A DNA stretch of 6,164 nucleotides from Verrucomicrobiota bacterium (GTDB taxonomy: Bacteria; Verrucomicrobiota; Verrucomicrobiia; Verrucomicrobiales; DEV007): the NCBI GenBank assembly GCA_013152075.1, contig JAADHD010000287.1, forward strand, positions 1-6,164, in the 5' to 3' direction. The notes under the pieces are model-generated. The model worked only from the letters and a program-made list of their open reading frames with translations, did no database searches and had not been told where the DNA came from. Positions 1 to 6,164 of this stretch are shown piece by piece. Both the position numbers and the translations under genes were made by a program. Every line of letters begins with the position of its first letter. Within the stretch, counting starts at the first letter, position 1.

Positions 1-1442
1 CGCCCACTACCACCCATCTGATCCGACTCATGCTGGGAAATATAAAGCAAGCCCTGACTCACCACTGGCAAAGACCAGGTTGATCTCGCATTAAACAATT
101 GCACCACTTCTTTCAGCTCAGCCCCCTCCGGCGACAAATCCACTATTCCAAAGGATCCCAATTCCCCCAGAGAGTAAAAACGACCATCCGCTTTCAGTAA
201 ACTACCCCGCAACATTTTCATTTTGTAGTCCCGCCCCTTCACATCAATCGCCCACTCAAAATCTTCCTGCCACATTTCTTTTCCCGTCGCCACCTCATAA
301 CAAGCCAACCAGGCGTCCGGCTCATTTCTTCCGCGATAAGCAAAAAGGTATCCGTCCTGCTGCACCGGCGTCGTCCAGTGCATTCCAAAATCGGGAGCTT
401 TCCACAATTCACGCCACTTTAGATTTTCATCCAGTTGCACCATGACACCTCCACTGATGTAACATTCCGAAATGTACACCTTGTCATCTCCCACAACGAC
501 CGGCGTAGTAGCATTTACAGAAGTATACATGTCCGCCCGCCAGGGAAAGGCATCAAACAACTTTCCATCCTCGGGATCGATACACAGCAAACCTCCAGTA
601 GGCGGCTTGGTGTCGCCTCCCATCAAAACCAACAGCCTTGGCTTGCCACGCAACGTTTTCACCAGCGGCGAAGAATAACTCGCAAGCCATTCGTGTTTGC
701 TCCCCCAAACCAGTTTTCCGGTGTGTTGATCAAAAGCCGCCACCGCCAAATCATTGGCTGCCCCCATGCTGACGATCACCTTCCCATTGTATAACAGCGG
801 ACACGAACCATGACCAAAAAAGTACTCCGCTACATCAAAATCAGCATCCAGATCCCGTTGCCAGAGTTTGGTTCCAGTTTTCAAATCCAGACAAGTCAAA
901 ACGCTCCTCACGCCAAGCGTGTAAACTTTCCCCTCACTGATCACCGCACTGGCCCGCGGTCCATTGCTGTATCCATATCGATCCCGGTATTCCACCGGAT
1001 AGGAAAAACTCCACAAGCGCTTGCCTGTTTCAGGCTCCAAACACTCGATCACTTCCTCGTCGTCGATTCGATGAAAATAGACCAAACGGCCATCGGCAAT
1101 CACCGGCGATGTATAACCGGTGCCCTTTTCCATTTCCCATACCACTTTCGGCCCGCCCTCGGGAAAAGTGGCCAGCAGCTTAGTTTCGCCTGACGTAGCA
1201 TCGTCATTCGGCCCGAGAAAACGGTTCCAGTTCTCGGTCACAGCCCCCTTGGCCAAAGGCTTAGGGGCAACATGAAATTTAAGCCGATCAAAAGTTTTCG
1301 CCTCCGGCACCTTAACGTCTGCCGCAACAGTAAACACTTCCGGAGGTTTCGGATCAGTGAAGTCCTGACTCACCAACAACTGGCTTGAAAGACAGCTAAT
1401 ACCAAATACCAGCCAAAAGGGATTTTTTGCTTTTTCAATCAT
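1..1442 (-). CDS. Exported PQQ-binding-like beta-propeller repeat protein (C-terminus cut by window edge)
   Basis: Reading the minus strand from the ATG at 1442 gives an uninterrupted frame of 480 codons that runs off the left edge. The N-terminus (residues 1-26, MIEKAKNPFWLVFGISCLSSQ...) looks like a Sec signal peptide: a short charged start followed by a hydrophobic stretch. Residues 69-480 show beta-propeller blades of the PQQ/BamB type. The blade motif [T/D]GK-x-x-W recurs as ETGKRLW (138-144), KTGTKLW (188-194), HTGKLVW (240-246) and ATGKEMW (385-391), with a degenerate copy EDGKLFD (291-297). Each follows a 'V..G.VY'-type strand such as GKVYTLG (171-177) or DKVYISE (320-326). Family knowledge: such proteins are common, often multi-copy and secreted in Verrucomicrobiota and Planctomycetota. 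Most have no proven PQQ binding or enzyme activity, and BamB-like scaffolding or carbohydrate-related roles are guesses. An in-frame GTG lies 9 bases upstream (1451), but the signal peptide fits the ATG. The only upstream purine stretch is a weak TAGAG. It is divergent from rsfS. Confidence 0.9.
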   Translation of the reverse strand, partial: MIEKAKNPFWLVFGISCLSSQLLVSQDFTDPKPPEVFTVAADVKVPEAKTFDRLKFHVAPKPLAKGAVTENWNRFLGPNDDATSGETKLLATFPEGGPKVVWEMEKGTGYTSPVIADGRLVYFHRIDDEEVIECLEPETGKRLWSFSYPVEYRDRYGYSNGPRASAVISEGKVYTLGVRSVLTCLDLKTGTKLWQRDLDADFDVAEYFFGHGSCPLLYNGKVIVSMGAANDLAVAAFDQHTGKLVWGSKHEWLASYSSPLVKTLRGKPRLLVLMGGDTKPPTGGLLCIDPEDGKLFDAFPWRADMYTSVNATTPVVVGDDKVYISECYISGGVMVQLDENLKWRELWKAPDFGMHWTTPVQQDGYLFAYRGRNEPDAWLACYEVATGKEMWQEDFEWAIDVKGRDYKMKMLRGSLLKADGRFYSLGELGSFGIVDLSPEGAELKEVVQLFNARSTWSLPVVSQGLLYISQHESDQMGGSG

Positions 1443-1546
1443 CGTGCGCACTCTACACCGAAGCAGGCAACGCGGAAAACATGAATTTCACCGAACCAAC
1501 AGCAATGCCTCCTTGATAAATCTCAAATTCCACGTATTCCTTTCCC
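1443..1546. promoter_or_regulatory. Divergent intergenic region between the beta-propeller gene and rsfS
   Basis: This 104-base gap separates two divergent start codons, so it should carry at least one promoter for each direction. That is inferred from gene layout, because no strong -35/-10 pair stands out. On the plus strand TTGATA (1513-1518) followed by TATTCC (1535-1540, 16-base spacer) is a poor match, and would start transcription almost at the rsfS ATG. No Shine-Dalgarno sequence precedes rsfS: the bases before its ATG are CACGTATTCCTTTCCC. The minus strand carries a full AAGGAGG at 1507-1513, but no well-placed start codon follows it. Confidence 0.5.
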
Positions 1547-1969
1547 ATGGCGGAAACTGAGCTAGAAGGACTTGCGCTCGCCCAGGCGATTGCTGGCAGT
1601 GCGGACGAAAAACAGGCCGAGGACATCACGATCCTCGATCTGCAGGGGATTTCTACGATCACTGACTACTTTGTGATCTGTAGCGGAACCTCTCACCCCC
1701 ACCTGAAAGCCATTCGCCGGGAGATTATCGGAGCTCTGGACAAAGATCACGGCATAAAACGACACGCTGCGGAAGGTAGCCCGGAAAGTCACTGGATCGT
1801 TCTCGACTACCGCGACGTCATCGTTCACATTTTTCACAACGACAAGCGTGACCACTACTCGCTGGAAGATTTGTGGTCTGACTCCATCAGCATATCTCCC
1901 GAGATCTCCAATCGTCCGACGAACCACAAATCGTCTTCCGAGGAAACGGAAATCGTGGCCGATCAATAG
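1547..1969 (+). CDS. rsfS: Ribosomal silencing factor RsfS (Iojap/YbeB family)
   Basis: A 140-residue protein of the RsfS/Iojap/DUF143 family. Family role: it binds ribosomal protein uL14 on the 50S subunit and blocks joining with 30S, lowering translation in starvation or stationary phase; it acts in the cytoplasm. Family signatures are clear: the N-terminal helix with AEDITILDLQGISTITDYFVICSG (about residues 24-47), then HLKAIRREI, the EGSPESHWIVLDYRDVIVHIF block (about 76-96), and the end motif HNDKRDHYSLEDLW (97-110). The usual family domain ends near residue 113. Residues 114-140 form an extra polar, Ser/Glu-rich tail (SISPEISNRPTNHKSSSEE) that is probably disordered. The ATG at 1547 places the conserved domain immediately after a short leader, and no other start fits better. 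No Shine-Dalgarno is visible. It is first gene of an apparent rsfS-cinA-ASH unit. In many bacteria rsfS follows nadD, which is not seen here. Confidence 0.96.
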   Translation: MAETELEGLALAQAIAGSADEKQAEDITILDLQGISTITDYFVICSGTSHPHLKAIRREIIGALDKDHGIKRHAAEGSPESHWIVLDYRDVIVHIFHNDKRDHYSLEDLWSDSISISPEISNRPTNHKSSSEETEIVADQ

Positions 1970-2028
1970 ATTCTGCTGAAATTCCATAGCCTTGTCGGCA
2001 CCCGAAATATTGGACAGCCATCTACACG

Positions 2029-3270
2029 ATGAAAATCGAAGTCATCAATACCGGATCGGAATTACTACTGGGGCGAGTCGTAAACACCCATCTTGCTTTC
2101 ATCGGTGATTCACTTTTCAAACTCGGGCTACGAGTACAGCGACAAATCTGCATCCCTGACGGTGAAGAAATCCGCAAAGCGGTTAAAGAATCACTGGAAT
2201 GCTCTGATGTTATCATCGTCACCGGCGGACTGGGCCCCACAACAGACGACATCACATGTGAAGCCGTCGCATCCCTTTTGAACCGCCCATTGCATCAAAA
2301 TGACACTGTCATCAAACATATCGAAAGCATCTTTTCATCACGCGGCCTCGAACTCACCGAGCCCAACCTAAGCCAGGCGCTCATTCCGGAAGGTGCCGAA
2401 GTTCTTCACAATTCAAATGGCACAGCTCCGGGAATCTATTTTCCCGCCGTAGCGGATCAGTCACCTCACATTTTTCTACTTCCAGGCCCGCCTCGAGAAC
2501 TCGTCCCGCTGTTCAATGATGAAGTTGTGCCGCGCTTGAAGAATCTTCGCAACAGTGCAGCCGCTTCGCTCACTCACCACAATTTTAAAATCATCGGCGT
2601 TGGCGAATCAAATTTAGCTCACGCCTTGGACGACGACTTCCAGTCGATTCCAGAACTCGAAGTCGGTTACTGCTGCCGTCTCGGTGAAGTGGATGTGCGT
2701 TTGATCGGTGATAAAAATGTCGTTGAACTGGGAGCTGAACTCATCAGGAAAAAATTCACTCGGGAAACCGTCACCGAATCTGAAGATCCACTGGAAAAAG
2801 TCGTGGTCGATCTGCTAATAAAATCGAAACAACACATTTCTACAGCAGAATCCTGCACCGGCGGCTTGATTGCCTCGACGATCACCGACGTCTCAGGCTC
2901 ATCCGAGATCTTCAACCGCAGCTTAATAACCTACGCCAATAACGCAAAAACTGAACTACTCGGCATACCTGCTGATCTCATCGAGCAACATGGCGCTGTC
3001 AGTGACGAAGTCGCACACGCCATGGCTGAAGGTTGCCTCCGCACCAGTAGGTCCGACCACGCAATCGCCGTGTCTGGAATTGCCGGGCCAAACGGAGGCA
3101 CCCCGGATAAACCTCTTGGCACAGTTTACATCGCTCTGGCTTCAAAAAACGATCTTACCTTTGTAGGACGATTTTATTTCCCCGTTGATCGATCTTCGTT
3201 TAAAATACGTACAACCCGGGCAGCGCTTGACCTCTTACGTCAGCGCCTCCAAGGCTTCAAGCTTTCCTGA
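2029..3270 (+). CDS. cinA: CinA family protein: N-terminal MoCF-like pyrophosphatase domain plus C-terminal nicotinamide-nucleotide amidase (PncC)
   Basis: A 413-residue full-length CinA, the normal length for the two-domain family. The N-terminal domain (about 1-170) is MoCF/MogA-like, with VINTGSELLLGRVVNT (5-20), the TGGLGPTTDDIT loop (65-76) and LPGPPRE (151-157). In characterised relatives it hydrolyses ADP-ribose-type pyrophosphates. A middle alpha/beta linker domain (about 175-250) follows. The C-terminal domain (about 260-410) is PncC-like: AESCTGG (273-279) with the expected nucleophile Ser275, then SLITYANNAKTELLGI and VSGIAGPNGGTPDKPLGTVYIAL (348 onward). PncC deamidates NMN to NaMN and so returns NAD breakdown products to the pathway in the cytoplasm. 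All visible key residues are present, so both activities are plausible. The name 'competence/damage-inducible' is historical, and no competence gene is nearby. It starts 59 bases after rsfS. Only a weak GGACAG precedes the ATG. The ATG is followed directly by the conserved KIEVINTGSELL strand, which supports this start. Confidence 0.95.
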   Translation: MKIEVINTGSELLLGRVVNTHLAFIGDSLFKLGLRVQRQICIPDGEEIRKAVKESLECSDVIIVTGGLGPTTDDITCEAVASLLNRPLHQNDTVIKHIESIFSSRGLELTEPNLSQALIPEGAEVLHNSNGTAPGIYFPAVADQSPHIFLLPGPPRELVPLFNDEVVPRLKNLRNSAAASLTHHNFKIIGVGESNLAHALDDDFQSIPELEVGYCCRLGEVDVRLIGDKNVVELGAELIRKKFTRETVTESEDPLEKVVVDLLIKSKQHISTAESCTGGLIASTITDVSGSSEIFNRSLITYANNAKTELLGIPADLIEQHGAVSDEVAHAMAEGCLRTSRSDHAIAVSGIAGPNGGTPDKPLGTVYIALASKNDLTFVGRFYFPVDRSSFKIRTTRAALDLLRQRLQGFKLS

Positions 3271-3291
3271 AGACTAGTTAAAAACAAATTT

Positions 3292-5334
3292 TTGTTCCAT
3301 ATCATAATATCTTCTCGTTTTTTTTCGCGCCTGTTTTTCAACAGATGCTCAGCCTATTTTTGCCTACTAACAGCCTTATTGACCTTCCTAACACTCCCAA
3401 CGGTTGAAGCGCAGCAGGCAAAAGATCGTAAAAGCGCCATTGGACGCCCCGCTCCTCTAGCAATGAGGGTCCAGGTCGTAAAAGGACAAACAGTGAGAAT
3501 CACACTTTCCTGCACGACTATATCCAAAGCGGCTCGCGTCGAGTATCAAGTGAGGGATTTCCCCACTCTTGGCGTGGTCGGGAAACTTATCCCCACACCT
3601 GAAGACCGGACCAAAGCTACCATCATTTACCAACCCGCCAGACAAAGTGAAGGCAAGATAGACATGTTTTCTTTCTATGCCCGTTACCACGGAGGACACT
3701 TCTCAGCACCCGCACAGGTCATTATCGAGCTCTCTGAGCCGGAAGCCAAAATTGAATCACCAGCCTCAATTGACTTCGGCAGTTTGATACTTGGCGACGA
3801 GGCCACCCTCAAAGTTTTGCTTAAAAACACAGGTAACATTGAATTTCGCAGACAAATCCAATTACCATCGCCCCTTGAGCTGATTGAACCCATTGATGGG
3901 AAACTCGCTATTCCCGCAGGGAAAAGTGTGATTTTAAAAATCAGATATCGCCCGGAACAAATTGGTGCCTTCACCACTAACGTTACCTTTCAGGGCAAAC
4001 CTGGCACCACCTTCATCGGAAATGCCTCCGCCCCTTTCGTCATTTCCACAAAAAAACTCACTCTACTTTGGAATAAACAAACCCATAATAGACAGGGTGA
4101 ACTACAAGTCACCAATAAGGCACACACACCCATCTCCCTTAAAATTCGCCCCCCCCTGCGCACCCAGTACCTGACCGAAAACCCCCTATACAATGACCCC
4201 CTGGTTCTGCCACCAGGGAAATCAAGCCCCATACTCATCGCTCTTCCCAAAGAAGACGTGCAAAGCTTTAAAGGAACTCTGGAAATATCCACCGCTCATT
4301 ACCTACAGAAAGTTTCCCTCGATTCCTCACCGACTCCGCCGCTGCTCACAATCGAACTCCCGGATCCCGCTCTTGATCACATTAACTTTGGCACATCAAT
4401 GCCTGGTGACGCGATTAGCCGCACTTTCATGATCAAAAACACAGGGGGCACTGCAAGCATCCTCGGCATGGGAACATTAGCCCCTTTCCAACTCACCCAA
4501 GGCCCAGACAGCGACCGGGCAAACACCTATTCCGTGAGCCCTGAATCCAGTGCCGCCTTCACTGTGAATTTTATAGCTCCCCCGAAATTATTCGGCAACT
4601 ATTCCGATAGTTTGGAAATCAGCACTGATGTGGGAGCAATAAGCATTCCTCTCGCAGCAGTAGTGAACAATCCCGACCCTATGGCCGGGCAGACACCGCT
4701 CCCACCTCCAATCAAAAAAATTGCGAATGATCAGGACTCCCCCGAAAACACCGCGCTACCTGCACCGTCACCTTTACCGCCTCCAGCAAACCCTGAAGAA
4801 GGCAATAACCATCTCAGCCCGACCGGGTTTTATACACGCGATTATGTCACCCGTAAATACTCTGATAATATCCCCACTGCGACAGGCTTCATGTTACACA
4901 AAGCTGGTCCCCATGATTTAACGCTGGCGTGGAAGCTTCCCTCTCCAGAGCATATCGTTTTCGAAATGGAAATGAGGCGAATGTTGATAAATCAGAAAAC
5001 TTTCGGAATAGAAAGTGTCTGGGTTCCATTTCACGATGTCGAGTTCCATCGATCCGGTGAAATGATATACGCGTCCATAGATGGATTGACCCCAGCTTCT
5101 ATTTACGAATTCCGCGTCCTCACAGCTGGCACCGGTGGATACTTCTCCCAGCCCTCGGTTCCCTTCGGAACTTGGACCCAAGCGCCTCGAAATTATCTCT
5201 GGTTTAAATGGTTACTCTTTATCCTGGGGCTTCTCGCCATCGGCCTATTGTTCCGACGATATTGGAACAAACATGACGGCTCTATTCCCATGCCCACCTA
5301 CTGGCCCCGCACCATTCCCTGGCCATTTGAGTAA
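3292..5334 (+). CDS. Exported, membrane-anchored multi-domain protein with ASH/DUF1573-like Ig folds and an FN3-like domain
   Basis: A 680-residue protein of unknown function. Visible order: signal peptide with hydrophobic core (about 20-36) and likely cleavage after VEA40; a cadherin/Big-like beta domain (about 58-150, VQVVKGQTVRITLSC...); an ASH/DUF1573-like domain (about 157-245, ASIDFGSLILGDEATLKVLLKN); a divergent Ig-like segment (about 250-350); a second clear ASH-like domain (about 358-455, INFGTSMPGDAISRTFMIKNTGG); a Pro-rich linker (about 460-510); an FN3-like domain (about 528-625, with LAWKLPSP and LTPASIYEFRVLTAGTGG); one transmembrane helix (about 636-654) followed by RRYW; and a 26-residue Pro/Trp-rich tail. 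With a cleaved signal peptide and one stop-transfer helix, the bulk should face the periplasm and the tail the cytoplasm. It may bind another envelope component, but no enzyme motif is seen. The start is uncertain. No in-frame ATG occurs before codon 58, which lies beyond the signal peptide, so TTG 3292 is the best candidate (CTG at codon 14 is the alternative). It begins 21 bases after cinA, in cinA's frame, without a Shine-Dalgarno. Confidence 0.82.
   Translation: MFHIIISSRFFSRLFFNRCSAYFCLLTALLTFLTLPTVEAQQAKDRKSAIGRPAPLAMRVQVVKGQTVRITLSCTTISKAARVEYQVRDFPTLGVVGKLIPTPEDRTKATIIYQPARQSEGKIDMFSFYARYHGGHFSAPAQVIIELSEPEAKIESPASIDFGSLILGDEATLKVLLKNTGNIEFRRQIQLPSPLELIEPIDGKLAIPAGKSVILKIRYRPEQIGAFTTNVTFQGKPGTTFIGNASAPFVISTKKLTLLWNKQTHNRQGELQVTNKAHTPISLKIRPPLRTQYLTENPLYNDPLVLPPGKSSPILIALPKEDVQSFKGTLEISTAHYLQKVSLDSSPTPPLLTIELPDPALDHINFGTSMPGDAISRTFMIKNTGGTASILGMGTLAPFQLTQGPDSDRANTYSVSPESSAAFTVNFIAPPKLFGNYSDSLEISTDVGAISIPLAAVVNNPDPMAGQTPLPPPIKKIANDQDSPENTALPAPSPLPPPANPEEGNNHLSPTGFYTRDYVTRKYSDNIPTATGFMLHKAGPHDLTLAWKLPSPEHIVFEMEMRRMLINQKTFGIESVWVPFHDVEFHRSGEMIYASIDGLTPASIYEFRVLTAGTGGYFSQPSVPFGTWTQAPRNYLWFKWLLFILGLLAIGLLFRRYWNKHDGSIPMPTYWPRTIPWPFE
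3318..3325 (+). repeat. T8 homopolymer tract in the signal-peptide region
   Basis: Eight consecutive T bases lie at codons 9-12 of the ASH/FN3 gene, encoding part of RFFS. The tract sits just after the proposed TTG start, so a length change would alter the frame of the signal peptide. It is reported as a simple repeat only; variation between strains is not shown by one sequence. Confidence 0.6.
4149..4156 (+). repeat. C8 homopolymer tract inside the ASH/FN3 gene
   Basis: Eight consecutive C bases encode part of KIRPPLR (about residues 284-290), in the divergent Ig-like segment between the two clear ASH domains. In the given sequence the frame stays open. Loss of one C would bring in a TGA at 4172-4174, and gain of one C a TGA at 4194-4196. 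Either change would therefore truncate the protein before its second ASH domain, FN3 domain and membrane anchor. Poly-C tracts are known slipped-strand sites in surface-protein genes, but phase variation here is only a possibility. Confidence 0.65.
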
Positions 5335-5392
5335 AAATTAAAAAACAATCAAAGAAAAGAGCCTCCAATGCGCACCTAAGTAGAAAAAATAT
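5335..5392. other. Convergent junction between the plus-strand unit and the minus-strand pair
   Basis: This 58-base, A-rich stretch lies between the stop codon of the ASH/FN3 gene and that of the DUF1801 gene. A terminator would be expected for both directions, but I see no stable GC-rich hairpin followed by a T run on either strand. The best pairing is GCCTCC (5371-5376) with GGGAGG just inside the DUF1801 gene, followed on the plus strand by TTTTT. Its loop would be over 30 bases, so I do not call it. Confidence 0.4.
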
Positions 5393-5839
5393 CTAAGCAC
5401 CCAACATAGGGAGGGTTTTTATCTTGTGATAAGTGAGAGCCAATACTATACAATGTTTCAACTCTTTAATTGGCACCTTATCATTTTCGTTAAAAAAAAT
5501 AGCTCGATTTCCTTCAAAAATAAATTGGTCTCGATAAAGATTTCTAAAAGTATCAACCAGCTTGGTTCCACAGTGAAAATACATGGCGTATTGTTTGGGG
5601 TTAGATTTCCTCAATCCCAGCCTGATCGTGCTACCTTTTTCCGTCAGATAGCTCGGATTCTCCCACTTTAACACCTCCTCCAAACCATCTGCCACCACAT
5701 CTTCTATTTCTGCTGCCGTTTCGAAAATAATTTGGCGGAGAAATAATATCTTCTCTCGCATAAGTTCTGGATACTCTGCAAAAATTTCAGCTACTTGGGA
5801 ATTGTTAATTTCAATCATACCGCTCGTGTTTATTCGCAT
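5393..5839 (-). CDS. DUF1801 (YdhG-like) domain protein
   Basis: A 148-residue protein matching the DUF1801/YdhG-like family over nearly its whole length. Recognisable family features are VAEIFAEYPELMREKILFLRQIIFETAAE (about 16-44), LEEVLKWENPSYLTEKGSTIRLG (about 53-75), YAMYFHCGTKLVDTFR (about 84-99), FEGNRAIFF (about 107-115) and the end motif LKHCIVLALTYHK (about 126-138). The biochemical role of most members is unknown. Bacillus subtilis YdhG (Fra) has been described as frataxin-like, but that role cannot be transferred from sequence alone. No signal peptide is seen, so it is presumably cytoplasmic. The ATG at 5839 has a GGGGG run at 5849-5853, nine bases upstream, as a passable ribosome site. 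An internal ATG at 5818 (residue 8) is a plausible alternative, since family homology starts just after it. It lies 18 bases after the Nudix gene and is probably co-transcribed with it. Confidence 0.9.
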   Translation of the reverse strand: MRINTSGMIEINNSQVAEIFAEYPELMREKILFLRQIIFETAAEIEDVVADGLEEVLKWENPSYLTEKGSTIRLGLRKSNPKQYAMYFHCGTKLVDTFRNLYRDQFIFEGNRAIFFNENDKVPIKELKHCIVLALTYHKIKTLPMLGA

Positions 5840-5857
5840 TCACTCACGCCCCCTTTT

Positions 5858-6164
5858 TTACCTCCACTCAACCTGCTTTGTCAACATCGCCTCGTCATCA
5901 AAATCAAAGCGGGCATCGAACTTTTCACCTCCCAACATCCTAGGCAACCAGTATTGATCATCCTCCCACATTTGATCGTATGGAATACCGCCCAGCGCGA
6001 ACCATTCAGGAATCGCCTCATCCGTCTCTTCTGGCGTCCCGCTAAACCCCTTCGCCACATAAACCACACAATGAATCGCCAGCCCATCAACAAACTGAAA
6101 ACGCAGCTCCCCCATTTCCTCCAAATCAAGCGGTGTGATCTTTAACTCCTCTTCCACCTCGCGA
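5858..6164 (-). CDS. MTH1/MutT-like Nudix hydrolase (N-terminus cut by window edge)
   Basis: About 102 C-terminal residues are present, and the frame is open to the right edge, so the start and first third are missing. The visible sequence begins in the Nudix box: R-E-V-E-E-E-L matches the REXXEE metal-binding core (6163 downward). It continues as ITPLDLEEMGELRFQFVDG and HCVVYVAKGFSGTPEETDEAIPEWFALGGIPYDQMWEDDQYWLPRMLGGEKFDARFDF in outline. The MWEDDQYWLP segment (Trp codon 5966-5968, Asp-Asp codons 5957-5962) corresponds to human MTH1 Trp117-Asp119-Asp120, which recognise the oxidised purine base. Role by family: hydrolysis of 8-oxo-dGTP or related oxidised nucleotides to monophosphates, cleaning the nucleotide pool in the cytoplasm. 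Exact substrate is not established. An in-frame GTG at 6157 is only the Val of the Nudix box, not a true start. It is followed 18 bases later by the DUF1801 gene. Confidence 0.9.
   Translation of the reverse strand, partial: REVEEELKITPLDLEEMGELRFQFVDGLAIHCVVYVAKGFSGTPEETDEAIPEWFALGGIPYDQMWEDDQYWLPRMLGGEKFDARFDFDDEAMLTKQVEWR

Noticed and set aside
435..1193. Plus-strand open frames (435-794, 472-678, 810-1193)
   Set aside because: They lie opposite the long beta-propeller gene, whose translation shows clear repeat motifs; their own translations show no family features.
1513..1540. TTGATA / TATTCC as a promoter for rsfS
   Set aside because: The -10 box matches only three of six consensus bases and the implied start of transcription would nearly coincide with the ATG; too weak to call.
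1562..1987. Minus-strand 141-codon frame across rsfS
   Set aside because: It is the antisense shadow of a gene with unmistakable RsfS motifs, and its own translation shows no family signal.
2029..3270. cinA as a sign of a competence locus
   Set aside because: The name is historical; no com, dprA, recA or pilus gene is present, and the conserved residues point to nucleotide hydrolase and amidase roles.
3268..3294. Readthrough of the cinA TGA to make a CinA-ASH fusion
   Set aside because: The frames agree, but a signal peptide in the middle of a cytoplasmic enzyme fusion makes no sense; no recoding signal is visible.
5371..5421. GCCTCC ... GGGAGGGTTTTT as a rho-independent terminator for the plus-strand unit
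   Set aside because: The stem would be short with a loop of more than 30 bases, so a functional terminator is unlikely.
5426..5671. Plus-strand 81-codon frame inside the DUF1801 gene
   Set aside because: Antisense to a well-recognised family protein, with no features of its own.

Overview
The window looks like ordinary chromosomal DNA of a Gram-negative-type bacterium with roughly balanced base composition. Three things point towards the Verrucomicrobiota/Planctomycetota side of the tree: a secreted PQQ-like beta-propeller protein with a 'NRFLGPNDDATSGETKLL'-type N-terminal segment, a large exported ASH/FN3 protein, and an MTH1-like Nudix protein next to a DUF1801 protein. This placement rests on resemblance to protein styles known from those phyla. 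No rRNA or other marker in the window settles it.

Layout. Positions 1-1442, minus strand: the N-terminal 480 residues of an exported PQQ-binding-like beta-propeller protein, cut by the left edge. Positions 1443-1546: a divergent intergenic region that must hold promoters for both directions. Positions 1547-5334, plus strand: three genes that look like one transcription unit. These are rsfS (ribosomal silencing factor), cinA (two-domain CinA with a C-terminal PncC-type nicotinamide-nucleotide amidase), and a 680-residue exported, membrane-anchored protein built from Ig-like/ASH-like domains, a proline-rich linker, an FN3-like domain, one transmembrane helix and a Pro/Trp-rich tail. The gaps are 59 and 21 bases. 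Positions 5335-5392: a short convergent junction with no convincing terminator. Positions 5393-6164, minus strand: a DUF1801 (YdhG-like) protein preceded, 18 bases upstream, by the C-terminal part of an MTH1/MutT-like Nudix hydrolase that is cut by the right edge inside its Nudix box.

How the genes relate. rsfS and cinA are housekeeping: ribosome dormancy and NAD/nucleotide repair. rsfS often sits beside NAD-biosynthesis genes such as nadD, so a pyridine-nucleotide amidase next door is a loose parallel. The Nudix protein is also a nucleotide-sanitising enzyme, but lies in a separate convergent unit. The beta-propeller and ASH/FN3 proteins are both exported, and nothing in the sequence links them functionally.

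No mobile element, CRISPR array, tRNA, rRNA or phage feature was seen. The least explained item is the ASH/FN3 protein. It has no ATG near its start, an 8-base T tract in the signal-peptide region and an 8-base C tract in the middle of the gene. I do not see strong evidence of a new multi-gene system here.
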